In this document: positions 38,661 through 47,205 of the stretch, piece after piece
How the letters are laid out: every line of letters begins with the position of its first letter
Position numbering within the stretch: position 1 is the stretch's first letter
Source of the DNA: Methylobacteriaceae bacterium
GTDB taxonomy: Bacteria > Pseudomonadota > Alphaproteobacteria > Rhizobiales > Beijerinckiaceae
Direction: 5' to 3'
Assembly: GCA_020638195.1 (NCBI GenBank)
Contig: JACKJC010000005.1
Span: 372,001-436,000 of the forward strand
Length of the DNA stretch: 64,000 nucleotides
Notes under the pieces: generated by a model
What the model was told of the DNA's origin: nothing
Seen by the model: only the letters and a program-made list of their open reading frames with translations
Databases searched by the model: none
Position numbers and translations under genes: made by a program

Positions 38661-38689
38661 TTGACAAGTATACTAATCATCAGTACACA
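38661..38689 (+). promoter_or_regulatory. Promoter with MarR-type operator for the hydroxylase gene
   Basis: A perfect -35 hexamer TTGACA (38661-38666) is followed after 17 bases by TACACA (38684). Between and over them, 38668-38688 is a 21-base imperfect palindrome with the core TACT-N7-AGTA; eight arm pairs match and two pairs are A/G- or C/T-like mismatches. A repressor bound here would block RNA polymerase. Confidence 0.5.
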
Positions 38690-38755
38690 TATCAATAGGC
38701 CGCGCATGCGGCGTATCGCCCTCGAGGGCGCAAGCAACATCCCGGGAGGTCGAGC

Positions 38756-40663
38756 ATGCAGTTTCACCTGAATGGCTATCAATACGGCGATCCCGAACTG
38801 TCGCCGGCCTCCGCCCATCCCGCGCCGACCGACAAGCCGCCGGCGGAAGTCGATGTTCTGATCGTCGGCTGCGGTCCCGCCGGCCTCACGCTCGCCGCGC
38901 AACTCTCGGCCTTCCCCGACATCACCACCTGCATCGTTGACCAGCGCGACGGGCCGCTGCAGCTCGGCCACGCCGACGGCATCGCCTGCCGTTCGATGGA
39001 AATGTTCCAGGGTTTTGGCTTTCGCGAGCGCCTGCAGAAGCAGGCCTATTGGGTCAACGAGACGACCTTCTGGAAGCCCGACGATTCCAAGCGCGAAAAC
39101 ATCGTGCGCTCCGGCCGCATCCAGGATGTCGAGGACGGCCTGTCCGATTTCCCGCACGTCATCATGAACCAGGCGCGCGTGCATGATTTCTATCTCGAGA
39201 TCATGCGCAAGTCGTCGCACCGGCTCGAGCCGCATTATTCGCGCCGCTTCGCGGGCCTGAACATTGCAGCCGAAGGCAGCCATCCCGTGACTGTCACGCT
39301 TGAGCGAATCGACGAGGCGCACAAGGGCCAGACCGAGACCGTTCGCGCGAAATACGTGGTCGGATGCGATGGCGCGCGCAGCGGCGTGCGTCAGGCGCTC
39401 GGGCGCGAATTGAAGGGCGACTTCGCCAATCAGGCCTGGGGTGTGATGGACATTCTCGCCGTCACCAACTTTCCCGACATCCGCCTCAAGTCGCTGATCC
39501 AGTCGGCCAACGAAGGCGCGATCGTGCTGATCCCGCGCGAGGGCGGCTATCTCGTGCGCATCTATGTCGAGCTCGACAAGGTCGCCAAGGACAAGCGCGT
39601 GCCCAACAAGGAAGTGACGATCGATTATCTGGTCGACGCTGCGCGCCGCATCCTCCATCCGCATACGCTCGACGTGAAGGAGGTCGCCTGGTGGTCGGTC
39701 TATGAAGTCGGCCAGCGTCTCTGCGACAAGTTCGACGATGTGAAGGACGGCGAGACCAAGGCGCCGCGCGTGTTCATCGCGGGCGACGCCTGCCACACGC
39801 ACAGCGCCAAGGCCGGGCAGGGCATGAATGTCTCCGTGCAGGATACGTTCAACCTCGGCTGGAAACTCGCCGCAGTCTTGCGCGGCCAGTGCGCCCCCGA
39901 CTTCCTGAACACCTATTCCGCCGAGCGTCAGGCCATCGCCAAGAACCTGATCGACTTCGACAAGGAATGGACGCAGATGCTGTCGAAGCCCCTGAAGTCG
40001 GCGGAAAAGCCTGACGGTATCGAGCCCGCGCAGATCCAGGCCTATTTCATGCAGCACGGCCGCTACACGGCGGGCGTCGCCACCGTCTACAAGCCCTCGC
40101 TGCTGACAGGCGCCAACACGCATCAGCATCTGGCGAAGGGGTTCGAGATCGGCACGCGTTTCCACTCGGGCAATGTCATCCGTCTCGGCGACGGCAAGCC
40201 GCAGCGTCTCGGCGATGTCCTGCTCGCGGACGGGCGCTGGCGCCTCATCGCCTTCTGCGGTCGTGAGAACCCGGCGGCCGCGGATGCGCCGATCGCGAAG
40301 CTTTGCGACTGGCTGGAGAACGACGCGGCTTCGCCCGTGAAGCGCTACACGGCCAAGGGCGCCGACATCGATTCGGTATTCGACGTGCGCGCGATCTTCC
40401 AGCAATACCATCGCGATCTCGACATCGAAGCCATGCCTGCCTTCCTTCTGCCGAGGAAGGGCCGGCTCGGCCTGCGCGACTACGAGAAGATGTTCTGTCC
40501 GGACCTCAAGACCGGGCCCGACATCTACGACCTGCGTGGGATCGATCGCGATCACGGCTGCCTGCTGATCGTGCGCCCCGACCAGTATGTCGGACATGTC
40601 CTGCCGTTCGACGGGCGCGACGAGCTGGCGGCCTATTTCGACGCTTTCATAAAGGCGTCATAG
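38756..40663 (+). CDS. mobA: 3-hydroxybenzoate 4-monooxygenase-like flavoprotein (MobA-like)
   Basis: The 635-residue protein is a single-component FAD hydroxylase of the phenol 2-monooxygenase group: DVLIVGCGPAGLTLAAQLS (FAD), RYTAKGADIDSVFD and FIAGDACHTHSAKAGQGMN (second FAD motif), plus a C-terminal thioredoxin-like dimerisation domain. The opening MQFHLNGYQYGDP resembles Comamonas MobA, which makes protocatechuate from 3-hydroxybenzoate. No ring-cleavage genes lie in the window. The divergent MarR regulator supports aromatic induction. Phenol or resorcinol-type substrates cannot be excluded. Confidence 0.85.
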   Translation: MQFHLNGYQYGDPELSPASAHPAPTDKPPAEVDVLIVGCGPAGLTLAAQLSAFPDITTCIVDQRDGPLQLGHADGIACRSMEMFQGFGFRERLQKQAYWVNETTFWKPDDSKRENIVRSGRIQDVEDGLSDFPHVIMNQARVHDFYLEIMRKSSHRLEPHYSRRFAGLNIAAEGSHPVTVTLERIDEAHKGQTETVRAKYVVGCDGARSGVRQALGRELKGDFANQAWGVMDILAVTNFPDIRLKSLIQSANEGAIVLIPREGGYLVRIYVELDKVAKDKRVPNKEVTIDYLVDAARRILHPHTLDVKEVAWWSVYEVGQRLCDKFDDVKDGETKAPRVFIAGDACHTHSAKAGQGMNVSVQDTFNLGWKLAAVLRGQCAPDFLNTYSAERQAIAKNLIDFDKEWTQMLSKPLKSAEKPDGIEPAQIQAYFMQHGRYTAGVATVYKPSLLTGANTHQHLAKGFEIGTRFHSGNVIRLGDGKPQRLGDVLLADGRWRLIAFCGRENPAAADAPIAKLCDWLENDAASPVKRYTAKGADIDSVFDVRAIFQQYHRDLDIEAMPAFLLPRKGRLGLRDYEKMFCPDLKTGPDIYDLRGIDRDHGCLLIVRPDQYVGHVLPFDGRDELAAYFDAFIKAS

Positions 40664-40673
40664 CCGTCGAAAG

Positions 40674-40765
40674 ACCGGGACCGCCGGTCTTCAGACCGGC
40701 CTGCAAAGGATCGCCGGTCTTCAGACCGGCTTGCGCACGCCGCTCTGAAGAGCGGCGGTCCCGGT
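40674..40765. repeat. Palindromic repeat, GGACCGCCGGTCTTCAG family
   Basis: Two direct copies of CGCCGGTCTTCAGACCGGC (each self-complementary) and an inverted GCCGCTCTGAAGAGCGGCGG. The outer parts pair as CGGGACCGCCG / CGGCGGTCCCG. It lies between convergent mobA-like gene and argG. Confidence 0.85.
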
Positions 40766-40780
40766 TCCGCCGCCCCGTCG

Positions 40781-42118
40781 TTACTTCTTCTCGCCCTTCG
40801 GCAGCGCCAACGCCTCGAAATCCGAGCCGCCCAGCAATCCGACGCCGTTGTAGAGCCCCAGTTTTTCGCGCGTATCCGCGATATCCATGTTGCGCATCGT
40901 CAGCTGGCCGATGCGGTCGGCGGGCGTGAACGAGCCTGCGCCGCTTTCCATCGTCAGTCGCTCGGGATGGTACGTCAGGTTCGGGCTCGACGTGTCGAGA
41001 ATCGAATAATCGTTGCCGCGACGCAGCTCGATCGTCACTTCGCCCGTGATCGCGCTCGCCACCCAGCGCTGCGCGGTCTCGCGCAGCATCAGCGTCTGCG
41101 GATCGAACCAGCGGCCCTGATAGAGCAGGCGGCCGAGGCGTCGACCGTTGTTGCGGTACTGCTCGATTGTATCCTCGTTGTGGATGCCGGTGACGAGCCG
41201 CTCGTAGGCGATGAACAAGAGCGCCATGCCGGGCGCCTCGTAGATGCCGCGGCTCTTGGCCTCGATGATGCGGTTCTCGATCTGGTCGCACATGCCGAGG
41301 CCGTGGCGCCCGCCGATGACATTGGCTTCCGTGAACAGCGCCAGCGCGTCCTCAAAGGTCTTGCCGTTGAGCGCGACCGGCTGGCCCTGCTCGAAACGCA
41401 CCGTCACAGTCTCGCGCGCGACCTTCACCTCGTCCTTCCAGAAGGCCACGCCCATGATCGGATTGACGATGTTGATGCCGGCGTTGAGGTATTCGAGATC
41501 CTTGGCCTCGTGCGTCGCGCCGAGGATATTGGAATCCGTCGAATAGGCCTTTTCCACGCTCGCCTTGTACTCGAAGCCGGCGGCGGCCATGTACTCGCTC
41601 ATCTCCTTGCGGCCGCCGAGTTCGTCGATGAACTGCTGGTCGAGCCAGGGCTTGTAGATGCGTAAGCCGGGATTGGTCAGCAGGCCGTAGCGATAGAAGC
41701 GCTCGATGTCGTTGCCCTTGTAGGTCGACCCATCGCCCCAGATGTTGACGCCATCGTCCATCATCGCGCGCACGAGCGTCGTGCCTGTCACGGCGCGACC
41801 GAGCGGCGTCGTGTTGAAATAGGTCGCGCCGGCGGTCGTGATGTGGAAGGCGCCGCACTGGATGGCGGCGACGCCTTCGGCGACGAGCTGTGGCCGGCAG
41901 TCGATCAGCCGCGCCGCGACCGCGCCGTAGGCGAGCGCCTTGCGCGGAATATCGTCGTAGTCGCTCTCGTCGGGCTGGCCGAGATTGGCGGTATAGGCAT
42001 GGGGCAGGGCGCCCTTGGCGCGCATCCAGTGCACGGCGGCGGACGTATCGAGGCCGCCGGAAAAGGCGATGCCGACATTCTCGCCGGCGGGCAGCTTCTG
42101 CAGAATCTTGCCGTCCAC
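40781..42118 (-). CDS. argG: Argininosuccinate synthase
   Basis: The 445-residue enzyme condenses citrulline and aspartate using ATP in arginine synthesis. The PP-loop motif FSGGLDTS is near the N-terminus, and AEGVAAIQCGAFH, GATYFNTTPLGRAVTGT and DNxYS-like segments (RRGNDYSILDTSSP) match the long E. coli-type class. Translation starts at GTG 42118 with an AAGGAGACGAAAC site; the frame runs open far upstream but that part antisenses the next gene. Upstream is a palindromic repeat. Confidence 0.93.
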   Translation of the reverse strand: MDGKILQKLPAGENVGIAFSGGLDTSAAVHWMRAKGALPHAYTANLGQPDESDYDDIPRKALAYGAVAARLIDCRPQLVAEGVAAIQCGAFHITTAGATYFNTTPLGRAVTGTTLVRAMMDDGVNIWGDGSTYKGNDIERFYRYGLLTNPGLRIYKPWLDQQFIDELGGRKEMSEYMAAAGFEYKASVEKAYSTDSNILGATHEAKDLEYLNAGINIVNPIMGVAFWKDEVKVARETVTVRFEQGQPVALNGKTFEDALALFTEANVIGGRHGLGMCDQIENRIIEAKSRGIYEAPGMALLFIAYERLVTGIHNEDTIEQYRNNGRRLGRLLYQGRWFDPQTLMLRETAQRWVASAITGEVTIELRRGNDYSILDTSSPNLTYHPERLTMESGAGSFTPADRIGQLTMRNMDIADTREKLGLYNGVGLLGGSDFEALALPKGEKK

Positions 42119-42146
42119 GTTTCGTCTCCTTGCGACGTCCAGGCGT

Positions 42147-42234
42147 GTCATCCCCGCGAAAGCGTGGATCCAGAGCGGCGCCAGCGATCTGGAGTCTGGG
42201 TCCCGGCTCTTCGCTGCGCTACGGCCGGGATGAC
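42147..42234. repeat. Palindromic repeat, GTCATCCCCGC...GGGATGACA family
   Basis: TGTCATCCCCGCGAAAGCGT and CTACGGCCGGGATGACA form the ends; GATCCAGAG and GGTCCCGGCTC lie inside. It sits in front of argG. Confidence 0.8.
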
Positions 42235-42282
42235 AGCCGGGGCTGAAACCGTCGCCCGTATAAAGCCTCGGGCGGCGCTGCG

Positions 42283-42972
42283 CTACCTCACAGCCCGGCC
42301 CGGTCTGGTCGCGATCCAGATCATGTGCCGCGCCCCGCCGCGCTTGCCCCTCGCGCGCGTCCCGACTTCGTCGACCGCGAAACCGGCCTGTTTCAGCCGT
42401 CTTGTGAAAGAAGCGTCCGGCCCCGACGACCAGACCGCCAGCAGCCCGCCCGGCCTGAGCGCCGCCAGCGCCGTGCGAAGACCGTCGGCGGAATAGAGTC
42501 GGTCGTTGGCGGCCCGCGTCAGGCCGTCCGGTCCATTGTCGACGTCGAGCAGGATCGCGTCCCAGGCGTCGCGCGCCTCGGCAATGACGGCGCCGACATC
42601 CGCTTCCCGGATTTTCACGCGAGAATCGTCGAGACTGCCAGAAAAGACCTCGGCCATCGGTCCGCGCGCCCAGGCGACAACGGCCGGCACGAGTTCCGCG
42701 ACGACGACCTCGGCTTTCGGCCCGAGCTTTTCCAGCGCCGCGCGCAGGGTAAAACCCATGCCGAGCCCGCCGATCAGGAATTTTGGGGCAGGGCGGTCGG
42801 CCAGCCGCTCGCAACAGAGCGACGCCAGCGCCTGTTCGGAGCCGGAGAGGCGGGAATTCATCAGCTCGTTGTCGCCGAGCATGATGGAGAATTCAGCGCC
42901 ACGCCGCTTGAGGCGCAGCGTACCTTCGCCGCCGGTGATGGCGGCGGTGTCGAGATGGACCCAGGGGATCAT
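42283..42972 (-). CDS. Spermidine synthase-like SAM-dependent methyltransferase
   Basis: The 229-residue protein has a Rossmann methyltransferase core: FLIGGLGMGFTLRAAL (motif I), VVVAELVPAVVAWAR, and DAILLDVDNGPDGLTR, as in polyamine synthase-like proteins of rhizobia. The amine-binding residues of true spermidine synthases are not obvious. In-frame ATGs at 43008, 42984 and 42972 are possible; relatives begin MIPW, so 42972 is used. It lies 165 bases upstream of argG, with a repeat between. Confidence 0.75.
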   Translation of the reverse strand: MIPWVHLDTAAITGGEGTLRLKRRGAEFSIMLGDNELMNSRLSGSEQALASLCCERLADRPAPKFLIGGLGMGFTLRAALEKLGPKAEVVVAELVPAVVAWARGPMAEVFSGSLDDSRVKIREADVGAVIAEARDAWDAILLDVDNGPDGLTRAANDRLYSADGLRTALAALRPGGLLAVWSSGPDASFTRRLKQAGFAVDEVGTRARGKRGGARHMIWIATRPGRAVR

Positions 42973-43025
42973 GGGCAGGTGCATATGCGCCGCTTGCGCA
43001 GGGAGCAAGCCGGTGTCGCGTGCCC

Positions 43026-43161
43026 TACCTCCCCTTCATGGGGAGGTCGCATGGCGGAGCCATGCGGGTGGGGCCCGACGCCGCAAGGCGTCGGCTCGGG
43101 TGTAGGGAACTCCCACCCCACCCGGCTCGCTTTGCTCGCCACCCTCCTCATGAAGGGGAGG
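43026..43161. repeat. Palindromic repeat, CTCCCCTTCATGGGGAGG family
   Basis: Ends TACCTCCCCTTCATGGGGAG and CTCCTCATGAAGGGGAGGG; inner CCCGACGCCGCAAGGCGTCGG hairpin is near perfect. It sits in the divergent region between the methyltransferase and tgt. Confidence 0.85.
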
Positions 43162-43228
43162 GAGGGCGCCGACGATCTGCAGCCTCGCAACTCTAGCTCT
43201 CCCGCGCGCACCCCTCTATGAAGCCGCC

Positions 43229-44348
43229 ATGACCGCCTTCTCCCTCAAGATCTCCGCCACCGACGGCGCCGCCCGCACGGGCGTCATCTCCACCGGCCGT
43301 GGCGAAATCCGCACGCCCGCTTTCATGCCTGTCGGCACGGCGGCGACCGTCAAGGCCATGTATGCAGGGCAGGTGAAAACTGGGCGCCGATATCGTTCTC
43401 AACAACGTCTGCATCTGTTCTGCGGCCTGGCGCCCGAACGCGCGCGTCATGCGAACTCGGCGGTCTCCCTGGGTCTGAACTGGCCCGCACCAGTCTCGCC
43501 GATAGCGGCGGCTTTCCGGAATCACATGTCGCTTTCGCGAAAGTGCGCAGCTGGATGAAAACAGCGTTCACGCCCGATCGCATCGACAGGTCGCCGACGT
43601 ATATTACAACGCGAGCGCTCCGCCCGTCAGGCTTTATGGCTCCGATATCCAGATGCAATTCGACGAATGCATCCGCCTGCCGGCCTCGCGCGAAGATCAG
43701 GACCGCGCCATGCGGCTGTCGCTGCGTTGGGCCGAACGCTCGCGGAAAGCGTTCAGGGAATGTGAGGGCAGGGCGATCTTCGGCATCGTGCAGGGCGGCG
43801 ACGACAGGTCGCTGCGCGTCGAGAGCGCGAAGGCGCTCACGGAGATGGATTTCCACGGCCTCGCCGTCGGCGGCCTCGCGGTCGGCGAGCCGCAGGACGT
43901 CATGCTGGCGATGATCGAGACCGTCGAGCCGCATCTGCCGGGGCAAAAGCCGCGCTATCTCATGGGCGTCGGCACGCCCGACGACATCCTGCAGAGCGTC
44001 GCGCGCGGCATCGACATGTTCGATTGCGTCATGCCGACGCGCGCGGGTCGCCACGGCTTGGCCTACACGCGCTTCGGTCGCGTGAACCTGAAGAACGCCA
44101 AACACGCCAGCGATCCGCGCCCGCTCGATCCGGAGTCGAACTGCCCCGCTGCGCGAGACTATTCGCGCGCCTATCTGCATCATCTCGTGAAGTCCGGCGA
44201 GATCCTCGCGATGATGCTGCTGACCTGGAACAATCTTGCCTATTACCAGGACATGATGGCCGGCGCGCGAAAAGCCATCGCGGAAGAGCGCTACGCGGAC
44301 TATGTCGCCGAAGCCAAGGAGGGCTGGGCGAAAGGCGAGAACGCCTAA
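43229..44348 (+). pseudogene. tgt: tRNA-guanine transglycosylase, frame-disrupted in the middle
   Basis: Tgt inserts preQ1 into tRNA. The first 50 codons (GRGEIRTPAFMPVGTAATVKAM) and the last 230 (IQMQLDECIRL, IFGIVQGGDD, VGEPQDVMLAMIETVEPHLP, MPTRAGRHG) are normal. Between 43370 and 43650 the frame is lost in several places, yet fragments of the catalytic region (DSGGFPESHVA-like) can be read out of phase. The zinc site of E. coli (C-x-C-x2-C) is NCPAARDYSR here, with one cysteine left. The damage is probably a consensus error. Confidence 0.85.
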
Positions 44349-45439
44349 CGCCGGTAGCGTGTCTCGCGCATGATTTTGTCGCGGCTGCGCAGATGGGCGG
44401 CGTCGATCAGCATTTGCGCCGCCCAGCGATAGACGTTGCGATGGCGCACGAGGTCGCGCATCAGGCGCATGCGGTCGCGCCGTTCGTCCGCCGGCATGTC
44501 GATCGCCGCGCCGATCGCGTCGGCCATGGCGTGCGTGTCATAGGGATTGACGATCAGCGCCTCGGCCAGTTCGCGTGATGCGCCCGCGAAACTCGACAGG
44601 ATCAGCACGCCATCGTCGTCGTCGCGCGCGGCGACGAATTCCTTCGCGACCAGATTCATGCCGTCGTGCAGGCTGGAGACGATGCACATGTCGGCGCCGC
44701 GAAACAGCGCATAGACCTCGCGCTGGTCGTGGTGGCGAATGGCGAGCTGCACCGGTTTGTAGCCGGGGCCGCCGTGCCGTTCGTTGACTTCGTCGGCGAG
44801 CCGTACCGCTTCGGTCTGCAACGAATGGTACGCATCGAGTTTGCTGCGTGTCGGCGCGGCGGCCTGGATAAAGACGAGCTTGCCCTTCTGTTCCGGCCGA
44901 CGGATCAGGAGGTCGTCGATGGCGCGGATGCGGTCAAGAATGCCCTTGGTATAGTCGAACCGTTCGATGCCGACGGCGATACGGACATCGTCGGGCAACC
45001 CGTACTGTTCGCGTAGAGCGCGGCGGCAATCCGAAATCGATGCCTGCCCCTCCATCGCGGCGGGGGGCCAGGCGATGGAAATCGGGTAGGGGCGGATCAG
45101 CGTCTCGTGCGCATCGACAGTGACAGATGACAGTTCGCGGTCGATCCGGCTCTCGATAAAACGATCGGCGCCCTCGAGAAAATTGTTGCAGTGGAACTGC
45201 GTGTGGAAGCCGAGGATTGTGCTGCCCAGCAGGCCGTCGATGATATCGGCGCGCCAGGGGCAGATGCCGAAAGTTTCCGAATTGACGGGGTAATAGCCGA
45301 AGGTGATCGTCGCCTTGAGCGCGGCAGCTTCCGGATCATCCGCAGCCAGTGCGAAATGGTAATCCTGCCTGCACCAGCACGGCAGAGATCGTCTGACCTG
45401 GGCCTCGGCAGCGGCGACGAATCCGCAATTCTGGTTCAC
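44345..45439 (-). CDS. otsA: Trehalose-6-phosphate synthase domain (GT20), C-terminal piece of a frame-split gene
   Basis: This 364-codon frame holds most of a family GT20 glycosyltransferase: NSETFGICPWRADIIDGLLG, GFHTQFHCNNFLEGADRF, AVGIERFDYTKGILDRIRA, VSSLHDGMNLVAKEFVAA and ILSSFAGASRELAEAL. It would make trehalose-6-phosphate from UDP-glucose and glucose-6-phosphate. The N-terminal part of the same domain continues in a different frame at 45497-46606, so a short damaged stretch (about 45300-45500) splits one gene. The true start is at 46606. Confidence 0.88.
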   Translation of the reverse strand: MNQNCGFVAAAEAQVRRSLPCWCRQDYHFALAADDPEAAALKATITFGYYPVNSETFGICPWRADIIDGLLGSTILGFHTQFHCNNFLEGADRFIESRIDRELSSVTVDAHETLIRPYPISIAWPPAAMEGQASISDCRRALREQYGLPDDVRIAVGIERFDYTKGILDRIRAIDDLLIRRPEQKGKLVFIQAAAPTRSKLDAYHSLQTEAVRLADEVNERHGGPGYKPVQLAIRHHDQREVYALFRGADMCIVSSLHDGMNLVAKEFVAARDDDDGVLILSSFAGASRELAEALIVNPYDTHAMADAIGAAIDMPADERRDRMRLMRDLVRHRNVYRWAAQMLIDAAHLRSRDKIMRETRYRR

Positions 45440-45496
45440 GCACTGGACGTATTGCGCCAGTCCTGCTCGCGGAACACCGGACGCACGAAGGCTATC

Positions 45497-46606
45497 TTAG
45501 GCGGCCAAAAGCCCCTCATTGGCGATACCGTAATAATAGCCTTCGAGTTCTTCGTCGGTCAGCCACAACCGCCGCACGGTATATTCGGGCGACCCCGGCG
45601 GCACGCGGATGTGATCACGCGAATCCACGGTGTCGCGATCGGCGGTGCCGCTGCCGTGCGCGATCCAGGTGCCACGACACGTGCGCATGACCGGCTCGAG
45701 CGCGGAGACGAGGCCGCTCGCCGGCAATTGCACTTCGATTTCGCCATTGTCGTTCCGGTTGTGGATGTAGGGTTCGCGGTTGGAGACCACGAGCACATTC
45801 ACCCCGGGCAATTCCTCGTTGAGCAATTGCGCCAGCGTCGTCGGCGACCAGTCGATGTGAATGCCTTCGGTGAAGCGTTGCTCGACCCTGAGATCGTGGA
45901 TCAGGGATCGCAGTTCCGGACCCATCGGGAACGACGCGCGCGCATGGCTGTCGGCGGGCGGCGCGCCCCGCATTTCCTCGATCGTCGAGCGCAGCGACGA
46001 GGTCCATCGTCGGATGACTGCGACGATGACGGCGACACCGAGCAGGCCGAGGCCGAGCACCGCGCCGACGAGGGCGAGCGTCACATAGATCTGCGCTTTT
46101 CGCGTACGACCATCCGCATAGGACAGGTCGTGCAGGATCAGCAGATGGCCCTTGGCGCCGGAAGCCGAGGACATCGGAAAGACCGCGACGTGAATGCGGC
46201 GCCCGTTCTGCGAAACCACGCGCGACGTGTCGGTGGACGCGCGCGCGAACTGGTTGCAGTCGATCGTGCGGGGCAGCAGTTTGGTCGGGTATTCGAGCTT
46301 GCCGTCCAGCGTGCAATAGCCGAGCGCCAGAATGCGCTCGTCCTCGGCCATACGTTCGAAGTACGGCGTCAGGTTGACGCCGGGACTGGCGCTGAGGCCG
46401 GTCGCGACCTGATCGCGGACCGACCGGAAGACGAGCCGCGCGCGCGATTCCACATCCTGAAGCGCCCAGCCTTCGACGAGCACGGAAGCCAGCGGGGCGA
46501 GCGCCGCCACGAGGATGAGCGCCGAGCCGATTGTCGCTGCGAGAAATCGAGCAATGGGATTGCGAAAAACGTTCTGAAGCCCCGTCCGCACCTTCCGCCA
46601 GGTCAA
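45497..46606 (-). CDS. Membrane sensor-like module plus start of GT20 domain, N-terminal piece of otsA
   Basis: This 369-codon frame has a membrane helix (residues about 19-45, ARFLAATIGSALILVAALAP), roughly 110 periplasmic residues, a second helix (IYVTLALVGAVLGLGLLGVA) and a HAMP-like linker (RRWTSSLRSTIEEMRGAP). The GT20 domain then begins: NVLVVSNREPYIH, PASGLVSALEPVMR and EELEGYYYG. The frame ends just where the C-terminal piece takes over. So trehalose-6-phosphate synthase is membrane-tethered with a possible extracytoplasmic sensor. Confidence 0.8.
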   Translation of the reverse strand: MTWRKVRTGLQNVFRNPIARFLAATIGSALILVAALAPLASVLVEGWALQDVESRARLVFRSVRDQVATGLSASPGVNLTPYFERMAEDERILALGYCTLDGKLEYPTKLLPRTIDCNQFARASTDTSRVVSQNGRRIHVAVFPMSSASGAKGHLLILHDLSYADGRTRKAQIYVTLALVGAVLGLGLLGVAVIVAVIRRWTSSLRSTIEEMRGAPPADSHARASFPMGPELRSLIHDLRVEQRFTEGIHIDWSPTTLAQLLNEELPGVNVLVVSNREPYIHNRNDNGEIEVQLPASGLVSALEPVMRTCRGTWIAHGSGTADRDTVDSRDHIRVPPGSPEYTVRRLWLTDEELEGYYYGIANEGLLAA

Positions 46607-47205
46607 GCCATATCCTCTATTTTGTGTTTCTTGGCGTGGACCCTACTGACCTTCGCGCGTGTCGATACTCCGGCGCAAAGGTGGCGGAGAATTGGAAGCT
46701 TGGACGTGGCTTCCGCGCTAACGATCTCAAAAGATTTCAGTGCAGAGGCCAAAAAAGCGAAAGAGCGGGGCGGCATCCCGCGCCCGCCTACGCACCCTAC
46801 TGCCCGTGTCATGATCTAGTCACCGCGCGGCGCAACAGGGCTCTTGCGATCCCCGGCGGTGGGGTCGTGCGGTTTCAACGTCCTCCCTCGACGGACTTGC
46901 GGCGTCCGGCTTGCCGGACGCGGCCCTCTGACGAGGGACCCTGAACGAGACGTTTCGCTTGTCACCTGTCCAGGTAAAATCGTACAAAATTTCATCTTAC
47001 AGCGCCTGATTCGATCTTGGGAAGGCGTGGAATTGTTCATTTGGCTATCAGTGGTAGCTTTTCATGGTACGTTTCTCTTTCAGCCGACCCGTCGCCGGAC
47101 GCCATCGCGCGAGAGCCGTCGCGACGTCGGCTTCCCTTGTGTTTTGTCGGGCCTTGCGTTTGAAGTGGCCGAAACGCGCCGCCCCGAGATTCGAGACAAA
47201 GCACG
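46607..47205. other. Divergent intergenic region before proS
   Basis: About 600 bases between otsA and proS. A 9-base-arm hairpin (46902-46921, GCGTCCGGC-TT-) lies inside. In many relatives a small DUF1467 membrane gene sits before proS; ELFIWLSVVAFHGTFLF at 47030-47080 might be a remnant, but I cannot support it. Confidence 0.35.

Noticed and set aside
42119..42814. N-terminal extension of argG
   Set aside because: The frame stays open upstream but crosses a palindromic repeat and is antisense to the methyltransferase core in another phase; the GTG start with ribosome site at 42118 fits the family.
47030..47085. DUF1467 gene before proS
   Set aside because: Expected from synteny, and a short hydrophobic stretch is present, but no frame with the family motifs could be read.
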